From JAGOEX01 sp964630905 (lineage in GTDB: Bacteria > UBP6 > UBA1177), in the NCBI GenBank assembly GCA_964630905.1, contig CAZVWR010000022.1, positions 1 to 45,757 of the forward strand: 45,757 bases of DNA, read 5' to 3'. A program made the translations under genes and the position numbers. The notes beneath the pieces are model-generated. The model did not search any database. It saw only the letters and a list, made by a program, of their open reading frames with translations, and was not told where the DNA came from. This document shows, piece by piece, positions 32,344 through 40,235 of the stretch (position 1 is the stretch's first letter; the number at the start of each line of letters is the position of its first letter).

Positions 32344-33702
32344 ATGCTCCGATTTACGATCTGTTTCTTATTTTTAATTTTAATATCAGCTATAAGCTGT
32401 TCCGAACACAACAATCATTCAGTTGATTTATCTCAAAATGACTGTGACAGTTACGAGTTAACGGATGAGTCGGATGATCAAATTAAAGCCGATGTGTCAA
32501 ATGAAACAGAAGACAACTCAGAAACGGATTATGATTTGGAAGCAGATGATGATGCCGAAACGAATGAATATACTGAAACAGATGAAAATGCTGAAACAGA
32601 TGAAGATCTTGAAAGAGATGAGGATTCTGAAACAAATGAATATAAGGATATTGATTTTGAAGCTGATACTGATAATGAAATAAGCGATGACACATATTAT
32701 GCAGATTTTGCTGAAAACTTAAGTCTATCAGCGGGAAAAGGGATCGAATTTTTATTAGGAAAACAGAAAATTAACGGGGCAATAAGAGATGATAACTATG
32801 AAATTTTCGATGTTTGGGAGACAGTAAATGCTCTTCTAGGTTTTTCTTTGTGGAAAACAAAAATATCAAGCGAAGCAATAAACACCGCTTTTGAAAACGG
32901 AATTGAATTTTTAAAAACATCAGAGTCTCTCGAGGGACTGGTTTTGCACACTCATAACAATGATGGAGATTTCTGTGTTGAAACTTCATCAGAATATTTA
33001 AGACTTTTATTAATAATTCAGGATCAGTTGTCTCCCATAAATAATCTGGATGAACGGATTGATTTTCTAAGAGATATGCAGAACGATGACGGTTCATTTA
33101 ATGTTCATTCAGAAGAGATTTTACCAGAAAACCAGAATTATCCGTCTGTAACAGGATTCGCACTCAGGATGTTAAAAAAGGCAGGGAAAACAGCAAATTA
33201 CCACAAAGAAGCATTTGATTTCTTCTGTAATGAACAAAAAGAAGACAACACATGGGGATTCAACTGGCAGTTTTACGGCACTCCGTTTTATGCATTTGAC
33301 CCGATCTTGTCTGTGTGGGATAGGACTGATGAAGAACATTTGAATTGTATGGAAAAATCAATTTTATATCTCAGAGCATCTTTGAAGGAAAGCGGGGAAT
33401 ATGATGATAATGTTTTAAATGAAGGTTCTTCAATCTCGGCTGAATTGAAAACAGCATTGGCATCTTACGCTATGTGGAACATTTCAGATGATATAGAAAA
33501 AGAAGATGTTCTTGTTTCCGTTTCCTGGCTTTTGTCAAGACAGAAAATTGACGGATCGTGGCACGGCGGATTGTTTCCTAATCCTAATATTTCAGTAAGC
33601 AAAAATGAAGATATCTACACGACTTCAGTAATTCTGAACCTGTTTTCCGAAGTTCATGACTGGCTTTTAATTAATTCAGTACATGAATCCGAAAAGATAT
33701 AG
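32344..33702 (+). CDS. acidic-linker lipoprotein with alpha-toroid (terpene-cyclase-like) domain
   Basis: A 452-residue lipoprotein. ATG at 32344 is preceded by AAGGG and gives a signal peptide ending in ISAISC. A long linker (to about residue 115) is built from imperfect ETDE/ETNE repeats. The remaining 340 residues carry QW-like repeats of the alpha-alpha toroid fold seen in squalene-hopene cyclases and prenyltransferases: FLLGKQKINGAI, FLRDMQNDDGSFNV, NEQKEDNTWGFNW and WLLSRQKIDGSW. The cyclase DxDD motif is not seen, and cyclases are not lipoproteins, so binding or a different hydrolase/lyase activity is more likely. The toroid is also found in complement-like and polysaccharide-lyase proteins. 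Codons are more AT-rich than its neighbours. Follows the hybrid kinase closely. Confidence 0.6.
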   Translation: MLRFTICFLFLILISAISCSEHNNHSVDLSQNDCDSYELTDESDDQIKADVSNETEDNSETDYDLEADDDAETNEYTETDENAETDEDLERDEDSETNEYKDIDFEADTDNEISDDTYYADFAENLSLSAGKGIEFLLGKQKINGAIRDDNYEIFDVWETVNALLGFSLWKTKISSEAINTAFENGIEFLKTSESLEGLVLHTHNNDGDFCVETSSEYLRLLLIIQDQLSPINNLDERIDFLRDMQNDDGSFNVHSEEILPENQNYPSVTGFALRMLKKAGKTANYHKEAFDFFCNEQKEDNTWGFNWQFYGTPFYAFDPILSVWDRTDEEHLNCMEKSILYLRASLKESGEYDDNVLNEGSSISAELKTALASYAMWNISDDIEKEDVLVSVSWLLSRQKIDGSWHGGLFPNPNISVSKNEDIYTTSVILNLFSEVHDWLLINSVHESEKI

Positions 33703-33759
33703 CGGAATTTTTCTGCCGTAACCGGTTTCAATTCCGTCCATTGCGATCAGTCCGTCATT

Positions 33760-33781
33760 AATATGGCTTTTCCGCCATATT
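33760..33781 (+). terminator. hairpin, candidate terminator after the toroid lipoprotein
   Basis: AATATGGC (33760-33767) and GCCATATT (33774-33781) form a perfect 8-base stem with a 6-base loop, followed by TTT. The T-run is short, so efficiency is doubtful. Confidence 0.45.
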
Positions 33782-33790
33782 TTGCCAAAA

Positions 33791-33849
33791 CAGTCAAGTG
33801 CACTTTACGCTTTTGGGTAAATTCAGTCAAGTGCAGTTTGCTCTTTTGG
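33791..33849. repeat. two-copy tandem repeat, 26-base units, 33-base period
   Basis: Unit 1 at 33791-33816 and unit 2 at 33824-33849 share CAGTCAAGTGCA, TTT and CTTTTGG, differing at three positions. They lie ahead of the exchanger gene. On the minus strand each contains CACTTGACTG. They could be a protein-binding site pair or the decayed end of a mobile element. Confidence 0.7.
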
Positions 33850-33938
33850 TTGTCAGGCATCTTTTTCAGTTATCTTTGACATAATTATCAATTGTAATAA
33901 TATCAGGTCAAAACGGTTCTTCAATGATGGAGAGTTCT

Positions 33939-34916
33939 ATGTTTATGGCGATGTTGTCTGTTGTGGCGGGGCTTGCGCTTTTGGTATGGAGTGCAGACAA
34001 GTTTGTTGACGGTTCTGCCGCTGTGGCAAGGCATTTCGGAATGCCTGCACTTCTGATAGGCATGGTAATTGTGGGATTTGGCACTTCTGTTCCTGAGATG
34101 ATAGTTTCTGCTTTTGCATCTTTAGAAGGGTCATCAGGAATTGCGCTCGGTAACGCATATGGTTCTAACATAACAAATATTGCTTTAATACTTGGTGTAA
34201 CAGCAATAATGAGCCCGATCGCTTTTCACATTTCTGTCATGAAAATTGAGCTCCCGATTCTCACCGCAGTCAGTTTTTTTGCCGCATTTCAGCTTATTGA
34301 CGGTGAAATTACCAGAATGGATGCTTTTCTTTTGATAGCGGTTTTTACAGTTTATATGATATGGGCTGTCAGAAAAGCTCTCCATCATAAAAAAAGTAAA
34401 ATGGCAAAAGAGTATGAAAAAGATATTGAACAGATAAAAATGCCGATGAAAACCGCTTTCTTCTGGCTTTTTGCGGGACTTTCCGTTCTGATAATCAGCT
34501 CAAGAATGCTTGTCTGGGGGGCTGTTGAAATAGCTCATTTCTTCAAAGTAAGCGACCTTATAATAGGTCTTACCGTTGTTGCTGTCGGCACATCGTTACC
34601 TGAACTTGCATCGTCTGTTATGGCGGCAAGAAAAGGCGAGCATGAAATCGCTCTTGGCAACATAATCGGATCTAATCTTTTTAATACACTTATTGTTGTG
34701 GGTATTGCAGGTCTGATAAAACCGATGAAAGTAATGCCTGAAGTTCTTAATCGTGATATGGTTGTAATGATCTTTCTGACTGTTTCTCTTTTTGTCATAG
34801 GATTCAATTTCAAGAACAGAAAGCAGGGACGGATCAACAGATTTGAAGGGGCGTTACTTCTTTTTGCTTATGTAGGATATACAGCTTATCTCATACACTT
34901 TTCATTCATAAAATAA
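33939..34916 (+). CDS. calcium/sodium antiporter, CaCA family (YrbG-like)
   Basis: A 325-residue inner-membrane exchanger of about ten helices. ATG at 33939 is chosen because GGAG (33929-33932) sits six bases upstream; two ATGs just before (33924, 33927) overlap that site. The two inverted alpha repeats are clear: GFGTSVPEMIVSAFA with GNAYGSNITNIALILG in the first half and GTSLPELASSVMAA with GNIIGSNLFNTLIVVG in the second, providing the acidic and serine/asparagine ion ligands. A charged cytoplasmic loop (HHKKSKMAKEYEKD) separates the halves. The end overlaps the convergent protease gene by 15 bases. Ion preference cannot be told from the sequence. Confidence 0.9.
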   Translation: MFMAMLSVVAGLALLVWSADKFVDGSAAVARHFGMPALLIGMVIVGFGTSVPEMIVSAFASLEGSSGIALGNAYGSNITNIALILGVTAIMSPIAFHISVMKIELPILTAVSFFAAFQLIDGEITRMDAFLLIAVFTVYMIWAVRKALHHKKSKMAKEYEKDIEQIKMPMKTAFFWLFAGLSVLIISSRMLVWGAVEIAHFFKVSDLIIGLTVVAVGTSLPELASSVMAARKGEHEIALGNIIGSNLFNTLIVVGIAGLIKPMKVMPEVLNRDMVVMIFLTVSLFVIGFNFKNRKQGRINRFEGALLLFAYVGYTAYLIHFSFIK

Positions 34917-36398
34917 AATAGAACATCCTGAATCATTCTCACTATCATTTTCAGGAATGTTTTCAGTGTCTTCATGTTCTTCTTCATCAGTAATTTCTTC
35001 GTCAGAGGTCTCATCGATTGCTGTATCGTAAAGGGTCAGAGTCGGATCTCCGTAATAATTCAGCATATATTTGTGATCAAGCACTCTGCCTGCCGGATTT
35101 TTTCCGAATTCATACTTGTAATCATAGAATATCTTTCCTGCATATCCGCCGTTTATCAGCCCTTCAAAGAAAACAACACCAGCCGTATCTTCGCTCACTG
35201 TCGACAAGTCCATTTCTGAAGAAAAATCCGTCCATTTTGTTGAAGAAGGATCGGTGACACTTGTTGAACTTATTATTCCGACTGCCGCACCGTCTGCAAG
35301 GAAGCGGTGTGTGATCGACCCGGGAGAATTTACATTTCCCACAAGACAGCTGATCGCAACAACGAATCCCGGTTGGCCGCTGTATATTTTTTTTGCATCA
35401 GAGGGATCGACCATTTGATAACTTTCAACTTCATCGTTTTCACCGAGATTGTTGTTGTTTCTGTCTTCAAGCCAGACAGTTCTTGCAACAGTTGTCGGAA
35501 AGCCGTGACCGCCCCAGAAGATCATTCCATAACCTTTTTTCCATTCATCAACAATATTTTCGCGGTTCAGAGGTCTATCAAATTCATAGCGGCTCGGATA
35601 GAATCCTTCAGCTTCATAAAGTCTTGTATAGCTTATTTCACTGTAATTTTTAAGGACATTGTGAATGAACCACTCAGTCGTTTCGGAAAGTTCCTTGTTT
35701 TCGTGCATTGTCTGGAACACTTTATATCCGTCAAACCAGACAAAAGACATCGGGAACAGCATTTTCTTTCTATAGGCAGTTTCGGCTTCTTTCATATTCA
35801 TATAACCGATAATGTGACCCAAAGTCTGATCCAGTTCTTCGATTTCTCCAAAATAAACAGGGATCCTGCCGGTATAAATTTCAGCGTTAAAATCAACTCC
35901 GCCAGTTTCCAGATCAAACGGAGCTTCACCCACGATACCGTCACCATTAAGATCGAATTCTCCGCTCAGGTCGGAATAATAATAATCTGTAGGTATTTTT
36001 GTGCATGGATAGCCGGTGTCGGCACACGGATCAGCAACATCAGGGCCGCCCGGCATCGTAACAACCATAGGGATATCACCCATCTTGGGATTGGGATCAC
36101 CGATAAGCAGAAGAAATGAATAGCCTGAGCTGTTTTCCTTCAACCATGACCGTATCAGTTGTGCTTTTTCATATCCTTTCAGATCTTCACCACCGAAATC
36201 TTTTTCAGTCGCAATTTTTACGGTAAAGCCTCTTTTTTCTTTTTCTTTAATGAATTCATCGAGTTTTTCTGAATTCAAACTGATGTTTTCGGTTGTTGCT
36301 ATTATCAGGCCCTTGGGTATTTCTTCAGCACAAGCTTCCTTTAAAAACAGCAGAAGAGCGAGAAAAGGAATCATTATTTTCAGAAAAGTACTATCCAT
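34902..36398 (-). CDS. gingipain-like cysteine protease (peptidase C25) with acidic tail
   Basis: A 498-residue exported protein. ATG at 36398 has GGAG six bases upstream. Signal peptide MDSTFLKIMIPFLALLLFLKEACA. The catalytic region resembles the gingipain family: GLIIATTEN at the start, FLLLIGDP, PTDYYYSDL, an Asp-rich calcium-like loop (DLNGDGIVGE), IYTGRIPV, then the catalytic histidine in MIFWGGHGFPTT and the cysteine in VAISCLVGN, ending with YMLNYYGDPTL. The last 40 residues are Asp/Glu-rich and finish with CSILFYE, so the acidic segment seen after the lipid anchor in neighbouring proteins is here at the C-terminus. No Por-type sorting domain is evident. Cleavage specificity is unknown. 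The gene starts 11 bases after the preceding lipoprotein stop. Confidence 0.7.
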   Translation of the reverse strand: MDSTFLKIMIPFLALLLFLKEACAEEIPKGLIIATTENISLNSEKLDEFIKEKEKRGFTVKIATEKDFGGEDLKGYEKAQLIRSWLKENSSGYSFLLLIGDPNPKMGDIPMVVTMPGGPDVADPCADTGYPCTKIPTDYYYSDLSGEFDLNGDGIVGEAPFDLETGGVDFNAEIYTGRIPVYFGEIEELDQTLGHIIGYMNMKEAETAYRKKMLFPMSFVWFDGYKVFQTMHENKELSETTEWFIHNVLKNYSEISYTRLYEAEGFYPSRYEFDRPLNRENIVDEWKKGYGMIFWGGHGFPTTVARTVWLEDRNNNNLGENDEVESYQMVDPSDAKKIYSGQPGFVVAISCLVGNVNSPGSITHRFLADGAAVGIISSTSVTDPSSTKWTDFSSEMDLSTVSEDTAGVVFFEGLINGGYAGKIFYDYKYEFGKNPAGRVLDHKYMLNYYGDPTLTLYDTAIDETSDEEITDEEEHEDTENIPENDSENDSGCSILFYE

Positions 36399-36409
36399 GA
36401 CAGCCTCCA

Positions 36410-37921
36410 TCACATATCGGTTTTGTCAAATTCTTCACAATTCTGCGCCGGTGTGTAGCTTGTTGAATTGTAGCTTGCACAATAACAGAGCTCGGAAACA
36501 TCCTCGACATTGTTAGATTCCAGAAGATAATCCTCATCGTCATCAAGAGCCGTATTTACAGCTCCCTGAAATATTTCGCCCTGTGCAAATTCGACATTGT
36601 TCTTAAAACACAGGAACATCTTTGAAGCAGGCGTCTTGGCAGGAGCTGCAATTACGCAGACTTTCTGAAGAGTTTTACCGGTTATCTGCTTTTCTTCAAC
36701 ATTATAGACGACCGTTGCTGCGCTTTCATGAGAAAGAACATCTTCAATGTAAAGGCTTTCTTTGCCATCTGCCAAGGCTTCTGTCAGGAGCGATTTCGGT
36801 ACAATAGCCTGAAAATATTTATAACCGTAATGGGTCTGTCCGGTAATCAGCTGAATGTCACCAGCTGAATCTATAGTTATCACATCCTGTACAGAATCAT
36901 TTGCCGCCTGTATCTGAAAAAGACTGTCTAGCGCAACAGAGTTTTCACCCAGTTTCAATTCGGACTGACCGATTGTGGATGTGTCGCTCTGTGCAGGACT
37001 TATTTTTCCCTTAACTTTCATTATTCCGTACTTTTCTGAAAACGGAGTCATGAAACCTTCCGGCATTTCACAGTCGAACTGTGTGACATCTTTGACCATT
37101 TCCGCTTCATACTCCTCTTTTGTTAATGGTTCCCCGTCAATAGAAAAAGAGCAGAATTTTCCTTCATATTCAGTCAGATTCTTTGTAACTTCGGGGTCAA
37201 GATCTGTTGTCACTTCAACATTTCCCCATGCAAGCATTGTCTCTTCTGCGGCAAAATCCTTGTTTGAGCTGTGATTTATAAAGAACATGGATTTGTTTTC
37301 TGCCGGTGACATTCCGATAAGGCATCTTCTGTATACTCTCGAACCGTCAGCTCTGGCCTTTACATAATATTTGTTGACATTAACTCCTGCCTCAGCATCT
37401 GCAGAACTGAACTCTCTTATGTTATTCTTTTTTAATTCCTTCAACTTATCGACATTGAACGAATTAATAAAAAGATAATATGTCTGCAATCCGCTTTCCT
37501 GTGCGATCCCGCCTGCTGAAATGACTGCCACGACTGTTTTTCCACGCTGATTTTCAGGTGCAGTTTCCGGATATGTATAGGTATATGATGTCGGAATGTC
37601 ATTCAATGTCAGGTCAAGGTCTCCCATTTTCAAGGTAAGCTCCATCGAACCTTTCTGTTCATCTTCAGTGTTTATGTCCTTATATTCGTTAATATATCCC
37701 TTGAAAGTATACTGCACATTTAAAGGATCACTGAAAAAACTGTCATCAGGTTTTGAAGGCGGTTCTGATTCTTCATCATCTGCTTCTTCATCCGGCTCAT
37801 TCTCAGTTTCAGAAATTTCCTCATCATTTTGGGACTCATTGTCATTTTTCTGTGCGGTTTCACCTCCGCAGCTTAAAAAGAAAATAAAAACGGTAATCAT
37901 CAAACTAATGGACTTTTTCAT
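36410..37921 (-). CDS. large acidic-linker lipoprotein of unknown function
   Basis: A 503-residue lipoprotein; ATG at 37921 with GGAG six bases upstream, signal peptide ending in FFLSC. An acidic linker (NDNESQNDEEISETENEPDE and onward, to about residue 68) precedes roughly 430 residues rich in beta strands with no family I recognise. Eight or so cysteines occur in pairs, and the C-terminus contains ELCYCASYNS. It is probably co-transcribed with the protease gene behind it (11-base gap) and divergent from the TetR gene, whose likely operator lies just upstream. Confidence 0.6.
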   Translation of the reverse strand: MKKSISLMITVFIFFLSCGGETAQKNDNESQNDEEISETENEPDEEADDEESEPPSKPDDSFFSDPLNVQYTFKGYINEYKDINTEDEQKGSMELTLKMGDLDLTLNDIPTSYTYTYPETAPENQRGKTVVAVISAGGIAQESGLQTYYLFINSFNVDKLKELKKNNIREFSSADAEAGVNVNKYYVKARADGSRVYRRCLIGMSPAENKSMFFINHSSNKDFAAEETMLAWGNVEVTTDLDPEVTKNLTEYEGKFCSFSIDGEPLTKEEYEAEMVKDVTQFDCEMPEGFMTPFSEKYGIMKVKGKISPAQSDTSTIGQSELKLGENSVALDSLFQIQAANDSVQDVITIDSAGDIQLITGQTHYGYKYFQAIVPKSLLTEALADGKESLYIEDVLSHESAATVVYNVEEKQITGKTLQKVCVIAAPAKTPASKMFLCFKNNVEFAQGEIFQGAVNTALDDDEDYLLESNNVEDVSELCYCASYNSTSYTPAQNCEEFDKTDM

Positions 37922-37947
37922 AACGACCTCCATAAATTAAAAAACAA

Positions 37948-37961
37948 ACCGAGCAATCGGT
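37948..37961. promoter_or_regulatory. palindromic candidate operator upstream of the lipoprotein/protease operon
   Basis: ACCGA-GCAA-TCGGT, perfect 5-base arms around 4 bases, extended by CAGT. It lies 27 bases upstream of the lipoprotein start, in the region shared with the divergent TetR gene. Such symmetric ACCG/CGGT sites are typical of TetR-family operators. Confidence 0.5.
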
Positions 37962-38027
37962 CAGTAATATGCAACGGCTGTGCCATACTTTTTTTATCCA
38001 GCAAAATCAAGTACATAAGCAATAGAC

Positions 38028-38055
38028 TTTACATATGTTTCTTTTTGTAGATAAT
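38028..38055 (+). promoter_or_regulatory. possible promoter for the TetR gene
   Basis: TTTACA (38028-38033), 16 bases, GATAAT (38050-38055), 29 bases before the ATG at 38084. Confidence 0.45.
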
Positions 38056-38083
38056 CTTTATCGGATTCTTTGAAAGGTAATAT

Positions 38084-38707
38084 ATGAAAAAAAGGGACTT
38101 CAAAGCCGGTGACAGAAGGATTATAAAAGGAATAGAAATGAAGGAGAAAATTCTTCATTCAGTTCTTGAGATCGTCGGCATGAAAGGAATTCAGAATCTT
38201 TCGGCAAGTACAATTTCAGAAAAAGTCGGAATATCAAAAGCGAATCTTTTCCATCATTTTAAAAATATGAAGGAGATAAGAGTTGAGGCAAGTCTCTATT
38301 TTCTCAAGATAATCAGACCGCAGGCAATTGAGGAAAAAGAATATTCAGATCCCCGTATATATCTTATCGAACTGATGGATGGGATATCGGATTTTCTTGA
38401 GAAGAATTCAGTGCTTGTAAGAGGATACGGCACAATTTACAGTAACGAGTCATTGTTAGACGAAGAGTTTATGAGACTTATAGACAGAACTGTTCAGAAC
38501 AATAAAGGTATGGTGAAAAAAAAGCTCAGAGAGATAATGAAACTTGATGAAAATAATAAAGCTACAGAAGAAATCCTTTTCAGCCTTGATATCGCAAGAG
38601 AGGGTTATATTGCCTATCTTGCCGACAGTTTCATGAAAGAGAAAGTACTTGCATCGTGGACTGTCCTGATTGATCTAATGCTTGAAAAGATTAGAGAAAT
38701 TTACTAA
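38084..38707 (+). CDS. TetR-family transcriptional regulator
   Basis: A 207-residue repressor-type regulator. AAAGG lies six bases before the ATG. The N-terminal helix-turn-helix is ILHSVLEIVGMKGIQNLSAS followed by TISEKVGISKANLFHHFKNM, with the usual TetR spacing. The C-terminal ligand-binding half (from about residue 75) is all helical and does not match a named subfamily by eye. Likely targets are its own divergent neighbour, through the palindrome at 37948-37961, and the ankyrin gene downstream, through a second palindrome at 38708-38721; both sites share ACTGAC. The proximity to an ABC exporter gene is also typical of TetR control of efflux. Confidence 0.85.
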   Translation: MKKRDFKAGDRRIIKGIEMKEKILHSVLEIVGMKGIQNLSASTISEKVGISKANLFHHFKNMKEIRVEASLYFLKIIRPQAIEEKEYSDPRIYLIELMDGISDFLEKNSVLVRGYGTIYSNESLLDEEFMRLIDRTVQNNKGMVKKKLREIMKLDENNKATEEILFSLDIAREGYIAYLADSFMKEKVLASWTVLIDLMLEKIREIY

Positions 38708-38721
38708 ACTGACATGTCAGT
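38708..38721. promoter_or_regulatory. 14-base perfect palindrome beside a promoter, candidate TetR operator
   Basis: ACTGACATGTCAGT directly follows the TetR stop codon and ends nine bases before the -35 of the next promoter. It could also act as a short terminator hairpin, since a run of eight T follows at 38725-38732. Confidence 0.5.
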
Positions 38722-38730
38722 CTATTTTTT

Positions 38731-38759
38731 TTGACAAATACTTTTTCTGCCGTTATACT
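38731..38759 (+). promoter_or_regulatory. strong sigma70-type promoter for the ankyrin gene
   Basis: Consensus TTGACA (38731-38736), exactly 17 bases, TATACT (38754-38759), 31 bases before the ATG at 38791. The best promoter match in the window. Confidence 0.7.
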
Positions 38760-38790
38760 TCGCCTGTAAATTTATCTTTGGGAGGGGTGA

Positions 38791-39192
38791 ATGAACGGTT
38801 TTATTCAGACAGGTGTAAGAAATGTTGAAGGTTTTACAAAATGGTTTGACATGCCGAAAAGGAGGACAAGATTCATGGTTGAAAAAAGCTGGAAAAAAGA
38901 TTTAAAAGCCGCGATCGAGAACGGACTGCTTGATATTGACATGATCTATGTGTTTGATGCTCTTTTGCACAGTGAATTTTCCTTTGACACTGCAGTTCAC
39001 GACAAACCGTATCCACTTTTTTTCCATTCAGCGGTAAGGGGGAATACGAAAGTTGTGAGATTCCTTGTTGAAAACGGACATGTTGATGTCAATCAGAAAG
39101 ATCAGCGTGGCTGGACTGCAATGGATTATGCCCAAAAGTGCCGCCGTTATGATGTAATTCACTATCTCATTGAAGCCGGATCAATTCATTAA
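38791..39192 (+). CDS. small ankyrin-repeat protein
   Basis: A 133-residue cytoplasmic protein, with GGGAGGGG four bases before the ATG. The last 65 residues contain two ankyrin-like units, HSAVRGNTKVVRFLVENGHVD and TAMDYAQKCRRYDVIHYL; the first half (GFTKWFDMPKRRTRFMVEKS) is basic and unassigned. Ankyrin repeats bind proteins, so this could be an adaptor or inhibitor of a neighbour. It has its own strong promoter and sits between the TetR gene and the ABC exporter. Confidence 0.7.
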   Translation: MNGFIQTGVRNVEGFTKWFDMPKRRTRFMVEKSWKKDLKAAIENGLLDIDMIYVFDALLHSEFSFDTAVHDKPYPLFFHSAVRGNTKVVRFLVENGHVDVNQKDQRGWTAMDYAQKCRRYDVIHYLIEAGSIH

Positions 39193-39226
39193 GTTTATTT
39201 CAAATAACAAATTAAGGCTCTAAATA

Positions 39227-39254
39227 TTGACTTATTCAAGTATGTTCTTAAATT
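39227..39254 (+). promoter_or_regulatory. possible promoter for the ABC exporter operon
   Basis: TTGACT (39227-39232), 16 bases, TAAATT (39249-39254), 46 bases before the ATPase start. Confidence 0.45.
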
Positions 39255-39299
39255 AAAACATGTAAAATAGATTGGTATTGACAAGAAAGGAGTGTTGAA

Positions 39300-40235
39300 A
39301 TGACTAAACCGATTGAAATTAAAAATGTTACAAAAACATTCCGCCATCCCATGAAAGTGTGGGACATGATCGAGGCGGTGAAAGATTTCTCCTTTTCTGT
39401 GGAAGCCGGTGAAATTGTAGGGTTTGTAGGACACAATGGAGCGGGCAAAACAACAACTATCAAAATGCTGATGGGGTTCATTACCCCGACTTCAGGAGAG
39501 ATTTCTATCTTCGGGCATAAGCCGGGAAACAGAGAGGTGCGGTACAAGATCGGCTTTCTTCCCGAAAGGCCTTATTTTTATTCAGAACTTACAGCGATGG
39601 ATGTCTTAAAGTATTTTGGAAAACTGTCAGGGATGAAAGGTTCCAATCTGATCGACAGGGCGGAAAAAGTTCTAAGAAAAGTAGGTATTTATAATGACCG
39701 GAACAGAAAATTGTCCGGTTATTCAAAGGGAATGCTTCAGCGGATCGGTCTGGCACAGGCACTTATTCATGACCCGGAACTTGTAATAATGGATGAGCCG
39801 ATGAGCGGACTTGACCCGATAGGAAGAAGGGAAGTGAAAGAGATAATAAGAACATTGAGAAAAGACGGGAAAACAGTAATATTTTCAAGTCATATTCTTA
39901 GTGATATCGAGAACTTGTCAGACAGAGTGCTCATTATTGAGAACGGAGTTAAAAAGAGTTTCGGAACAGTCAGAGAGATAATCCAGCCTGAAAACATAAA
40001 ATATTCAATTGAATTCGGATGTGCAGACGCAATGAAAGATTCGGCATTCTCACTTTTCAAGGGAATAAAGGTGATCTCTGACAGATTTGTAATAGACTGT
40101 GAAAACATTAGTGATTTCAATTCAAAACTTTCCGCAATAGTTCACAAAGGCTACACCGTTCATGATGCAAAAGGGGTTTATCCGTCACTCGAAGAGATCG
40201 TTTTCAAAGGTTCTGCGGAGGTGGGTCATGAATAG
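39300..40235 (+). CDS. ABC transporter ATP-binding protein (ABC-2 type)
   Basis: A 311-residue ATPase that powers the permease encoded next. AAAGGAG precedes the ATG by eight bases. Walker A is GHNGAGKTT (K50), the signature LSGYSKGMLQR, Walker B ELVIMDEPMSGLDP and the switch histidine in FSSHILSD; all are intact. The roughly 90-residue C-terminal extension is usual in NosF/CcmA-type exporters (COG1131). The last 8 bases overlap the permease gene. Cargo is not evident; the third gene of the operon encodes an acyltransferase-like lipoprotein, so a peptide- or lipid-like product is possible. Confidence 0.92.
   Translation: MTKPIEIKNVTKTFRHPMKVWDMIEAVKDFSFSVEAGEIVGFVGHNGAGKTTTIKMLMGFITPTSGEISIFGHKPGNREVRYKIGFLPERPYFYSELTAMDVLKYFGKLSGMKGSNLIDRAEKVLRKVGIYNDRNRKLSGYSKGMLQRIGLAQALIHDPELVIMDEPMSGLDPIGRREVKEIIRTLRKDGKTVIFSSHILSDIENLSDRVLIIENGVKKSFGTVREIIQPENIKYSIEFGCADAMKDSAFSLFKGIKVISDRFVIDCENISDFNSKLSAIVHKGYTVHDAKGVYPSLEEIVFKGSAEVGHE

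Noticed and set aside
32344..33702. Squalene-hopene cyclase with hopanoid genes
   Set aside because: The protein is a lipoprotein, has no DxDD motif, and the GT2/SDR operon is 17 kb away.
35307..36119. 270-residue ORF antisense to the C25 protease gene
   Set aside because: The protease frame shows family motifs, signal peptide and ribosome site; the antisense frame shows none.
38708..38732. Strong intrinsic terminator for the TetR gene
   Set aside because: The palindrome leaves only a 5-base stem if a loop is allowed; operator use next to the promoter is more likely, although weak termination is not excluded.
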